A stretch of 8,601 nt of DNA from an uncultured Bacteroidales bacterium. GTDB taxonomy: Bacteria > Bacteroidota > Bacteroidia > Bacteroidales > UBA932. Location: positions 1-8,601 of the forward strand of contig CALCUQ010000067.1 in assembly GCA_937906795.1 (NCBI GenBank). The letters are read 5' to 3'. Position 1 is the stretch's first letter. Every line of letters starts with the position of its first letter. This document shows, piece by piece, positions 1 to 6,518 of the stretch. The notes beneath the pieces were generated by a model. It had not been told where the DNA came from and searched no databases. It was given only the letters and a program-made list of their open reading frames with translations. The translations under genes were made by a program, and so were the position numbers.

Positions 1-273
1 GATATATCCCAAATCTTTCGCAAAGTCTAACAATACAAGAACCTCATTAACAGATCCACCATCCTGATCTACAAAATCAACCTCAACTTTTGGTTTAAAA
101 TGAGCAAAAGCATCATTTATATTTTGGATATCCTCTACAAATTCAGGATTTCCTGGCTCTGCATCTGATGTATACTGATCTATCATCAGTGTTTTATTAT
201 TGTCAATCGGGGAAACTTTAGCACTTGATTCCTCATCTGGTGCGATTGAGATAAAATTCTCTTTCATTGCCAT
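1..273 (-). CDS. Probable type VI secretion sheath small subunit, TssB-like (N-terminal part only)
   Basis: The first 91 residues of a minus-strand gene that leaves the window at the left edge. It begins MAMKENFISIAPDEE, and a second Met two codons on is an alternative start. The stretch is soluble and acidic, with no signal peptide or membrane segment. Residues 52-75 (INDAFAHFKPKVEV, then DFVDQDGG) resemble the part of TssB/VipA-type proteins where a helix is followed by 'F-P-x-[hydrophobic]' and a beta-strand pairing with the sheath partner. In TssB proteins this is usually followed by a 'DF' motif, and DF occurs here at residues 83-84. The strongest support is context: it lies 39 bases downstream of a ClpV-type ATPase on the same strand. 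In T6SS, TssB and TssC form the contractile sheath and ClpV disassembles it. The assignment rests on partial sequence and could be wrong; another T6SS component is the main alternative. Confidence 0.55.
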   Translation of the reverse strand, partial: MAMKENFISIAPDEESSAKVSPIDNNKTLMIDQYTSDAEPGNPEFVEDIQNINDAFAHFKPKVEVDFVDQDGGSVNEVLVLLDFAKDLGYI

Positions 274-312
274 AGCTGTAAATTTTAAATGTTAGTATAT
301 TTTAATATCAAT

Positions 313-2766
313 TTATCTGTTTGTAGTTTTAAACTCTATATTTCCTTGCTCATTCACCATAACCTCAACAGTATCTCCTTGTCTTACCTTTCCGCCAATT
401 ATGAGTTTTGACAGTGGATTACGCAACTCTTTTCTTATGATTCCAATAACCGGACGTGCTCCATACTGAGGATTATATCCTTTCATTGCAATCGTACGTT
501 TTACATCATCATCCATAACCAGTGTTATTCCCTGTTCCTGCAGCAACTTCAACAAACCTTTCAGATGAATGTCAAATATTCTTGTTACAGTTTGTTCAGT
601 AATTGGAGAGAATGGTACAATCTCTGTTAATCTGCCCAAAAACTCCGGTCTGAAATGATTCTGCATAATATCCATAAGATCATTGTTCTTAGGAATATTG
701 CCACCATTAAATGAATCAACAATAAACTGGCTTCCAATATTTGATGTAAACAGAATAAGTGCATTTGAAAAATCCCCCACTCTACCAAGTCTGTCATGCA
801 ACTTACCCTCATCTAAAATTTGGAGGAACAAGTCAAATACAGATTTATGCGCCTTCTCAATCTCATCAAACAACACTACTGAATATGGTTTCTGCCTTAT
901 CTTGTTCACAAGCAATCCACCCTCTTCATATCCAACATATCCTGGAGGCGCTCCATACAACAATGCAACTGAATGTTCCTCCTTAAATTCGGACATATCA
1001 AATCTTATAAGCGATGATTCATCTTCAAACAAAAATGCTGCCAAAGCTTTGGACAACTCTGTCTTACCTGTTCCAGTTGGTCCCAAGAAGAAGAATGAAC
1101 CCATAGGTTGCCCTTTCTTATTCAAACCGGAACGGGACTCAAACACTGCATCCAACACAATCTTAACTGCATGATCCTGCCCAACTACCCTTTTCTTTAA
1201 AGTCCCTTCTGCATTTTCAAGACGGTCACGTTCCTTTGACTGAACCTTACCAAGAGGAACTCCTGTCTGTTTTGCAACAACCGCATACAAGTTTGCACTG
1301 TCGAGACTGTCACTCTTGTCTTTTGCCAAACCTGACAATTGCTCAATAAGGCCCTTCAAATAATCTATTCTCTGCTGTTTATCTGTAATTTTACTAAAAT
1401 CTGTATCGGTATCAACCTGAGCAAGCAAAATACAACTTATCTTATTCATCAACTCATAATGAAGCCAATCAAGCTCCTTCATTATATCTTCCCCTGCATT
1501 TGAACGGTCAACAAGAGCATCCAATTTCTTTGAAATCGACTCAAGATCACTCTCACTCATAGCATTCTTGGTTTTTACCAACGCCATAGTACGATCAATC
1601 AGATCAAATGCAGAATCTGGCAAAGCTTTCTCTGTAAGATATCTTTTAGCCAATCTGATGGCATCTTCCATTACATTATCATCTACCGACAAACCATGGA
1701 ACTGCTCATATGATTTCAAAGCACCTTTCAGAATTCTCAAACACAAATCTGCATTAGGCTCATCAATGCTCAATTTTTCAAGTTTATTTGCAAACTCCTT
1801 ATCTGTTTCAATATTCTTTGTATATCCATCAATTGATGCCGAACACAGCAACAAGATATTCCCCTTCCCGGTTTCTTGTTTTAGAATAGAGGATGCACCA
1901 TACAAAGTACCTTGTTTGTCAAACAATTTATCAATGGACTCAATAACAAGAATGGAATTCTTCTGCTCTTTAATCTCCCCAATCACCTTCTTAAATCTGT
2001 CCTCTACCTCTCCCTTATATGAAGCATCTGAACCCAAAGCAGCCAAATCAAGTTCATAAACAACCGCATTTTCCAAAAATCCCGGAACTCTACCTTGCGC
2101 CAATCCTATAACAAAACCATTTATAAGAGATGTCTTTCCAACACCAGACTCACCTGTTATAAGCAAGTTGGATTTTGTTTTTCTTCCCAATATCTCATAT
2201 ATCGTAGAAATTTCATTCTCAAAACCTACCACTTCACCCAATTTACCTTCACGGGCCAATTGTGTCTTATTTATACAATATTTCTGTAGATTTCCCTTTG
2301 AACTTGCTCCGTAACTGACCTTTTTGTCTGAACTGCCAGCATCTGCATTTGCAGGAACCGCCGACCCCATCTTATTGCAAATCTCTGATGCTCCTAACGG
2401 TAAAGTTTTCAATTGGTCAAAAGAAAAACCAACACCGGGAGTAACCAAAGCCGCCAGAACGCATACCGGCTCATTTTCCTCCAAACCAAATTTAGCTTGA
2501 TAATTCTCCGCCTCTTCAAACACTTCAATTGCCTGGTCCGACAAATTCAAATCTCTCATAGGCCTTGTAGCTCTTGGAGAAAGCTGCATTTGCACATCTG
2601 CCCACTCCTGCAAGTAATAATAATCCTTATCCAAATCAGTCTCAATAAAGTCTATAAGCGCAACATCTTTATGTAAGACAGCTTTAAACAGATGAGCCGG
2701 ATATATTGCATCGCTACAAAATTCAACAGCGTAAGAATTAGCTATGGATTTTATCAATTCAATCAT
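313..2766 (-). CDS. clpV: ClpV/TssH-type AAA+ ATPase of type VI secretion (ClpB-like)
   Basis: Cytoplasmic double-ring unfoldase of the Hsp100 family, 817 residues. In T6SS, ClpV extracts and recycles contracted sheath. Domains: N-domain about 1-133; low-complexity Ala/Ser/Gly linker about 134-158; NBD1 about 163-400; a short middle domain about 405-485, roughly 40 residues shorter than in E. coli ClpB, as expected for ClpV; NBD2 about 500-817. NBD2 is intact: Walker A GPTGTGKT (562-569), pore loop GYVGYE, Walker B with D634/E635, sensor-1 N676, arginine finger R712, sensor-2 GAR ending at R771. NBD1 keeps Walker A GESGVGKT (205-212) and pore tyrosine Y250. Its Walker B reads LVIES, so the Asp-Glu pair has become Glu-Ser, and both arginine-finger positions are Asn-Lys. 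I chose ATG at 2766; a TTG two codons upstream is also open but is an uncommon start in this phylum. ClpV rather than general ClpB is inferred from the short middle domain, the N-domain and the sheath-like neighbour. Confidence 0.85.
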   Translation of the reverse strand: MIELIKSIANSYAVEFCSDAIYPAHLFKAVLHKDVALIDFIETDLDKDYYYLQEWADVQMQLSPRATRPMRDLNLSDQAIEVFEEAENYQAKFGLEENEPVCVLAALVTPGVGFSFDQLKTLPLGASEICNKMGSAVPANADAGSSDKKVSYGASSKGNLQKYCINKTQLAREGKLGEVVGFENEISTIYEILGRKTKSNLLITGESGVGKTSLINGFVIGLAQGRVPGFLENAVVYELDLAALGSDASYKGEVEDRFKKVIGEIKEQKNSILVIESIDKLFDKQGTLYGASSILKQETGKGNILLLCSASIDGYTKNIETDKEFANKLEKLSIDEPNADLCLRILKGALKSYEQFHGLSVDDNVMEDAIRLAKRYLTEKALPDSAFDLIDRTMALVKTKNAMSESDLESISKKLDALVDRSNAGEDIMKELDWLHYELMNKISCILLAQVDTDTDFSKITDKQQRIDYLKGLIEQLSGLAKDKSDSLDSANLYAVVAKQTGVPLGKVQSKERDRLENAEGTLKKRVVGQDHAVKIVLDAVFESRSGLNKKGQPMGSFFFLGPTGTGKTELSKALAAFLFEDESSLIRFDMSEFKEEHSVALLYGAPPGYVGYEEGGLLVNKIRQKPYSVVLFDEIEKAHKSVFDLFLQILDEGKLHDRLGRVGDFSNALILFTSNIGSQFIVDSFNGGNIPKNNDLMDIMQNHFRPEFLGRLTEIVPFSPITEQTVTRIFDIHLKGLLKLLQEQGITLVMDDDVKRTIAMKGYNPQYGARPVIGIIRKELRNPLSKLIIGGKVRQGDTVEVMVNEQGNIEFKTTNR

Positions 2767-3035
2767 AATCAAAGTCTTATTTATATCAAATACTTAATGA
2801 CCAAAATTTGTGTAAATTTAATAAATATTATAAACAATTCCTACAAGATTAATTCCTATCACCCTATAAATTTACAATACTTAACAAAAACTTATTTTTT
2901 TTTAGAAACAATCCACATTGTCCAATATACAATTCATCATCAAGATCTTAAAATAAAAGGAAGCAGAAATACCTATGGTTATAATTTGAATATACGGGGA
3001 AAAAAGGTAATTTTGCGCCCTCAAAAAACGGTTCT
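2767..3035. other. Divergent intergenic region between clpV and the BASS-menG-menA operon
   Basis: A 269-base AT-rich spacer with no credible coding frame. It carries a clear rightward promoter at its right end (2985-3015). No exact match to the Bacteroidota -7 box (CAAAnnTA on the plus strand) serves clpV. The nearest is CAAAATTT at 2802-2809, one mismatch and no properly spaced -33 partner. Two AAATTT hexamers sit at 2804-2809 and 2814-2819, four bases apart, and could be an operator or merely AT-rich sequence. A run of nine T at 2895-2903 has no stem before it. Confidence 0.6.
2985..3015 (+). promoter_or_regulatory. Bacteroidota-type promoter for the BASS-menG-menA operon
   Basis: A -33 box TTTG (2985-2988) is followed by a 19-base spacer and a -7 box TAATTTTG (3008-3015), an exact match to the TTTG / TAnnTTTG consensus known for Bacteroides primary sigma factor promoters. 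Transcription would start near 3022, leaving an untranslated leader of about 14 bases before the ATG at 3036. This supports that ATG as the real start of the transporter gene. No ribosome binding site of the Shine-Dalgarno kind is seen in the leader, which is usual in this phylum. Confidence 0.8.
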
Positions 3036-3896
3036 ATGAATACTATATGGATAGTTATGCCTATTCTCATTGTCCTTATGTTCCTGCTGGGCATTGATTT
3101 GAATAAAAAGGCATTCACAGATGTTGTACAAAACCCAAAAGCAGTATTGCTTGGTTTATCTGGGCAAATAATCTTATTGCCTCTGTTGGCTTTTGCTATA
3201 GCCTGGACACTTAAACTACCCCCTGTATATTTTATGGGACTTGTGCTTGTAGCCTGTTGCCCGGGAGGCAGTTCATCAAATGTATTTTCCATGCTTGCAA
3301 AAGGTGATGTGGCACTATCTGTTACCCTCACTGCGTTGAGCAGTATAATAACATTGTTCACCCTCCCTTTTATAATGGAATTTGTATCCAATACAGTTTC
3401 AGGCATATCTGGGATTGAAATAGAATTACCTGTTGGAAAATTATTGGTACAGAACCTTTTACTTATTTTCGTTCCAATGTTTATAGGGAGTGTGTTCCGA
3501 TATTATTTTTCATCTGCAGCATTAAAAGTAAAAATGGTACTCGGCAAGACAGCATTTCCTGCTTTAATGATACTGGCATTAGTATTTTTTCTACAATATA
3601 AAACTGAAATTGCAGCACATTTTACCGTTCTGGGTCTATCAGCTGCATTGCTTATATTTGCAGCTATGCTTTGCAGTTCGTTGCTCTCACGTACAGGAAA
3701 CCTCAGCAGCCCCATCAGACGGACAATAGTTATAGAAGTGGGGATGCAGAATGCGGCTCAGGCAATAGCTATCGCATCATCTCCATTTATCTTTAACAGT
3801 GGAGAGATGGCTCTACCGGCCATTATGTATGCGTTGCTGATGAATGTGATACTACTCACTTATGTATATTATTGTACCAGAAGAAAATCTATATAA
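3036..3896 (+). CDS. BASS-family sodium-coupled organic-anion transporter
   Basis: Integral membrane protein of 286 residues in the bile acid:sodium symporter (SBF/BASS) family, whose members couple sodium entry to uptake of bile acids, pyruvate, pantothenate or other organic anions. About nine hydrophobic segments can be drawn (roughly 4-21, 37-60, 65-87, 92-115, 137-158, 172-188, 195-214, 228-250, 258-279). The family hallmarks are the crossed, broken helices: CCPGGSSSNVFSMLAKGD (74-91) and EVGMQNAAQAIAIAS (234-248). In structurally known relatives the Ser-Asn and Glu-Gln residues there (here S81/N82 and E234/Q238) contribute to the two sodium sites. The protein starts directly at the helix equivalent to the second helix of the Neisseria ASBT homologue, so it resembles the nine-helix animal form. 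It heads an operon, with its stop codon 2 bases before menG. The substrate cannot be read from the sequence. Bile acid transport should not be assumed; an aromatic or keto acid is equally possible. Confidence 0.85.
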   Translation: MNTIWIVMPILIVLMFLLGIDLNKKAFTDVVQNPKAVLLGLSGQIILLPLLAFAIAWTLKLPPVYFMGLVLVACCPGGSSSNVFSMLAKGDVALSVTLTALSSIITLFTLPFIMEFVSNTVSGISGIEIELPVGKLLVQNLLLIFVPMFIGSVFRYYFSSAALKVKMVLGKTAFPALMILALVFFLQYKTEIAAHFTVLGLSAALLIFAAMLCSSLLSRTGNLSSPIRRTIVIEVGMQNAAQAIAIASSPFIFNSGEMALPAIMYALLMNVILLTYVYYCTRRKSI

Positions 3897-3898
3897 TT

Positions 3899-4603
3899 AT
3901 GGCAAAGAAAGAGGGAGTCAGAAATCTTTTTGACAATATTGCTCCCAGCTATGACAAACTTAATCATATTCTATCACTAAACATTGACAAACACTGGAGG
4001 AATAAGGCTGTACGCGAACTTATTGACCAGTCAAAACCTCTTAATATACTTGATGTTGCTTGTGGAACTGGAGATTTTACAATTGAGATAGCCCAGAAAG
4101 CATCAACCGCAAGTAAAGTAACAGGAGTGGATATTTCAGAAGGAATGATGAAAGTTGGCAGAGAAAAAATCCGCAAGGCCGGTGTATGTGCCCAAATGCA
4201 TGTTGCCGATTGCGAGTCCCTTCCTTACGATGACAACACTTTTGACCGTATATCGGTAGGGTTTGGTGTCAGAAATTTTGAGCACTTGGAACTTGGCCTT
4301 AAAGAGATGTACAGAGTTCTGCTTCCAGGAGGAAAACTTGTTATTCTTGAGCTATCTGTACCAACAAATGCATTTGTCCGTTGGTGCTACAAACTCTACT
4401 TCCTAAAAATATTGCCGGCAATAGGTGGTCTTGTTTCCGGGAATCGCGGGGCATACGAATACCTTCCCAACTCTGTACTCAATTTCCCTGCACCGGATAA
4501 ATTCATCCCCATAATGAAGTCGGCAGGATTTGATGTAGTGGAACACACCTCTCTAACATTGGGTATATGTAGAATGTATGTAGGTAAAAAGGGAAAACTA
4601 TGA
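3899..4603 (+). CDS. menG: Demethylmenaquinone methyltransferase
   Basis: Soluble 234-residue class I SAM-dependent methyltransferase of the UbiE/MenG family. It methylates the naphthoquinone ring of demethylmenaquinone, the last step of menaquinone synthesis. Visible family landmarks are the N-terminal NLFDNIAPSYDKLNH (9-23), SAM motif I ILDVACGTGDF (50-60), the acidic residue D78 at the end of beta-2 in GVDISEGMM, the post-II motif FDRISVGFGVRNFE (115-128), YRVLLPGGKLVILE (138-151), and the C-terminal YEYLPNSVLNFPAP (186-199). The length is normal. I chose ATG at 3899, which gives the family's usual N-terminus; a TTG at 3872 would add nine residues overlapping the transporter gene. The gene follows the transporter by 2 bases and its stop overlaps the menA start (ATGA), so all three are presumably co-transcribed and translationally coupled. 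MenG is preferred over ubiquinone-type UbiE because menA follows and Bacteroidota use menaquinone. Confidence 0.95.
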   Translation: MAKKEGVRNLFDNIAPSYDKLNHILSLNIDKHWRNKAVRELIDQSKPLNILDVACGTGDFTIEIAQKASTASKVTGVDISEGMMKVGREKIRKAGVCAQMHVADCESLPYDDNTFDRISVGFGVRNFEHLELGLKEMYRVLLPGGKLVILELSVPTNAFVRWCYKLYFLKILPAIGGLVSGNRGAYEYLPNSVLNFPAPDKFIPIMKSAGFDVVEHTSLTLGICRMYVGKKGKL

Positions 4604-5475
4604 TCAAAAGTTGGATTGAGGCAATGAGGCTCAGAACTCTCCCTGTAAGTATAGCAGGGGTGATTGCCGGAACAGGATGTGCGATTATTGCTGGATCTTT
4701 CAAAACAATTCCAGCTTTGCTTTGTCTTGTATTTGCCATTCTTGCACAGATAGCATCAAATTTTGGAAATGAGTACTACGATTTCAAAAATGGCATTGAC
4801 AAAAAAGGGCGTGATGGATTTCGCCGTGGCGTTACAGAGGGAGAAATTTCCCCAAAGGCCATGAAAAAGGCAACTTTTACAACTTTAACCTTAGCGGCAA
4901 TTGTAGGGTGTGCAATGCTTATATACGGCCCTTGGTGGCTTGTAGTTGTAGGTATTCTAATTATTCTGTTTGCATTGGCCTACAGTACGGGGCCTTACCC
5001 ATTATCGCATCACGGACTGGGTGATATAGCTGTCATTATCTTTTTTGGTATAGTTCCCGTAACATTTACCTGTTATCTTCAAACAGGTACATGGGAGTGT
5101 ATAAATATATCTTTACCAACATCTGTTGCCATTGGTTTACTTGCAGCCAATGTGCTTATAGTAAACAATTACAGAGATATGGAAGATGATGCATCCGTAG
5201 GCAAACACACTACAGTTGTCATTTTTGGCCGTAAATTCATGAGTCTGGTCTACTTGATGTCAGGCGTGGCAGCTATGGCAGTTTTGATTCCCCTATGGTC
5301 AATACTTCCTCTATGGTTGTTGCTCATCCCTTTCACTTACCTGCTACTGCATTTGACAACCTGGAGAGCACTCTGCAAAGCACAGGGCAGTCAACTGAAT
5401 CCGCTATTGGGAAGAACTGCTATTAACCTTCTGGTATTTGCTCTTATGTTTTTGGCTGCCTGCATAGGAACATAA
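4600..5475 (+). CDS. menA: 1,4-dihydroxy-2-naphthoate polyprenyltransferase
   Basis: Membrane prenyltransferase of the UbiA superfamily, 291 residues, about nine transmembrane helices. It joins 1,4-dihydroxy-2-naphthoate to a long polyprenyl diphosphate, giving demethylmenaquinone for MenG. The N-terminal WIEAMRLRTLPVSIAGVIAG (5-24) is typical of MenA. The two aspartate-rich magnesium-diphosphate motifs are present: NFGNEYYDFKNGID (54-67, with N57 and D61) and NNYRDMEDD (189-197). GRDGFRRGVTEGEIS (70-84) after the first motif is also characteristic, as is the GKHTTVVIFG segment (201-210). The ATG overlaps the menG stop by four bases. The gene ends 13 bases from the convergent stop of the next gene. 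I see no convincing terminator hairpin in that gap. Confidence 0.95.
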   Translation: MIKSWIEAMRLRTLPVSIAGVIAGTGCAIIAGSFKTIPALLCLVFAILAQIASNFGNEYYDFKNGIDKKGRDGFRRGVTEGEISPKAMKKATFTTLTLAAIVGCAMLIYGPWWLVVVGILIILFALAYSTGPYPLSHHGLGDIAVIIFFGIVPVTFTCYLQTGTWECINISLPTSVAIGLLAANVLIVNNYRDMEDDASVGKHTTVVIFGRKFMSLVYLMSGVAAMAVLIPLWSILPLWLLLIPFTYLLLHLTTWRALCKAQGSQLNPLLGRTAINLLVFALMFLAACIGT

Positions 5476-5488
5476 TATTCAGCAAGAG

Positions 5489-6442
5489 CTATAATCTTTC
5501 TATCCCTTTAAATGGAGAAAAAGTATGAGTCCCCTCCCCTAAGGCATACTCTTGCTTGTGCATAGCATAGACATTTGCTGCTATATGCCCCATTGTCATT
5601 CTCATATTTATTTCACTCGCAGGTACAAATCCATCTCTACAGCACATTTGGTCCACTCCAATATACCCAATATATTTTCCATAAAGCTTTTGCTGTAAAA
5701 AATCATAGATACAACGCTGTACATATTCCAGGACATCTGTTGGAACGTAGAATGACAATTGCTCCTTTATATACTCATCACCAGATAAGACATTAGCCAC
5801 ATAAGCACCTTTACACGTATAAAAAAGTGAGTATCCCTTAAATGTAACACTCTGTTTATCACATTTGAACAGCATTGCACACTCCTTTAGAACCTCCTTC
5901 TTTTGCTCAACAACAACCGCCCTTTGTTTATAAAGGATATTGTTTATCCATCCCAAATCATTTACACTCAAAGCCCCATTTATATATCTTATTCCCTTTC
6001 CACTCCCCGACAATGGAGCCTTCAATACAGCTGCCCCTTTATGAAGCACAAAATCTTCTATCTCATTTGTATTATGAGCTACCACTCTGTAAGAAGATGG
6101 GACTATACAAGAAAAATCAATTGAACTTTGGTGTGCAGCAGATTTTATTCTGTCCAATATAAAATTGTGCAGTTCAATGGAAAACTCTCTCCTTGAATGC
6201 TCCACTATAAAATCCAGTTGCTGGTTTGAGGGTAAATTTGACATTGCCACCCCCTCTTTAACCAATTTATTGCGCAAACAATAATTCCACCCCCAGGGAG
6301 TAATACACTCTCCACTTACAGGTTCCATATACCTTTCAATCCATTTGCTTTCCCTGGCAAACTTCAAAGAAGAAACCGCAGGCACAAAATTAGGGTCTCC
6401 ATTTGCCAGACACAAATCATGTTGGGGGTTAAAAATCACCAT
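5489..6442 (-). CDS. Uncharacterised ATP-grasp-like protein
   Basis: A 317-residue soluble protein with no signal peptide or membrane helix and no function I recognise. The N-terminal half opens FNPQHDLCLANGDPNF (4-19), a block that I recall from uncharacterised Bacteroidota proteins, and has a Trp-containing PWGWNYCLRNKLVKEG segment (49-64). The C-terminal half reads like an ATP-grasp fold: K141 and the Ser/Gly-rich loop LKAPLSGSGKGI (140-151) where the flexible ATP-binding loop would be, VVVEQ (176-180) as the hinge strand that contacts adenine, IGVDQM with D264, and SEINMRMTMG (276-285) giving E277, N279 and R281, like the terminal metal-binding E-x-N-x-R of ATP-grasp ligases. I infer a carboxylate-amine/thiol ligase or related phosphoryl-transfer enzyme; the substrate is unknown. 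ATG at 6442 begins directly with the conserved block. It is transcribed divergently from the acyltransferase and convergently to menA, so it is a one-gene unit here. Confidence 0.75.
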   Translation of the reverse strand: MVIFNPQHDLCLANGDPNFVPAVSSLKFARESKWIERYMEPVSGECITPWGWNYCLRNKLVKEGVAMSNLPSNQQLDFIVEHSRREFSIELHNFILDRIKSAAHQSSIDFSCIVPSSYRVVAHNTNEIEDFVLHKGAAVLKAPLSGSGKGIRYINGALSVNDLGWINNILYKQRAVVVEQKKEVLKECAMLFKCDKQSVTFKGYSLFYTCKGAYVANVLSGDEYIKEQLSFYVPTDVLEYVQRCIYDFLQQKLYGKYIGYIGVDQMCCRDGFVPASEINMRMTMGHIAANVYAMHKQEYALGEGTHTFSPFKGIERL

Positions 6443-6462
6443 AATCCTGTTTACTCCAATTA

Positions 6463-6493
6463 TTTACATTTTACATCAAAAATACTAAATTTG
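6463..6493 (+). promoter_or_regulatory. Promoter for the acyltransferase gene
   Basis: The -7 box TAAATTTG (6486-6493) exactly matches TAnnTTTG. A TTTA (6463-6466), one base off the TTTG -33 box, lies 19 bases upstream, the usual spacing. Transcription would start near 6500, about 19 bases before the ATG at 6519. The -7 box is separated by one base from the oppositely oriented -7 box at 6477-6484. Confidence 0.6.
6477..6484 (-). promoter_or_regulatory. -7 promoter box for the ATP-grasp-like gene
   Basis: Plus-strand CAAAAATA reads TATTTTTG on the minus strand, an exact match to TAnnTTTG. Transcription would start near 6470, about 28 bases before the ATG at 6442. A -33 TTTG at the right distance is not seen; the closest is a poor CTAA at 6507-6510 on the plus strand. 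The call rests on the -7 box and its position. Confidence 0.5.
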
Positions 6494-6518
6494 CATTATC
6501 ATTTAGCTAAAAACAAGT

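Noticed and set aside
683..1174. Long open frame on the plus strand opposite clpV (also 1568-2059 and several shorter ones)
   Set aside because: These are antisense shadows of a highly conserved AAA+ gene. Their translations have no recognisable domain and no promoter or start context.
2802..2809. CAAAATTT as a -7 promoter box for clpV
   Set aside because: It mismatches the first base of TAnnTTTG, and no TTTG lies 19-21 bases upstream on the minus strand; the nearest CAA is 25 bases away.
2895..2903. Run of nine T as a terminator or phase-variable tract
   Set aside because: No GC-rich stem precedes it on either strand. It lies between divergent genes, where a terminator is not expected, and it is outside both coding frames and the called promoter.
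2948..3406. 152-residue open frame on the minus strand across the start of the transporter gene
   Set aside because: It is antisense to a clear membrane transporter and crosses the operon promoter. The translation has low complexity and no family resemblance.
3036..3896. Calling the transporter a bile acid importer
   Set aside because: The family name reflects animal members. Bacterial BASS proteins carry various anions, and nothing in the sequence or neighbours points to bile acids.
3872..3898. Upstream TTG start for menG
   Set aside because: It would add nine residues overlapping the transporter gene. The ATG at 3899 gives the normal family N-terminus and tight operon spacing.
5476..5488. 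Bidirectional terminator between menA and the convergent gene
   Set aside because: Only a three-base AGC/GCT stem around AAGA can be drawn, too weak to call.
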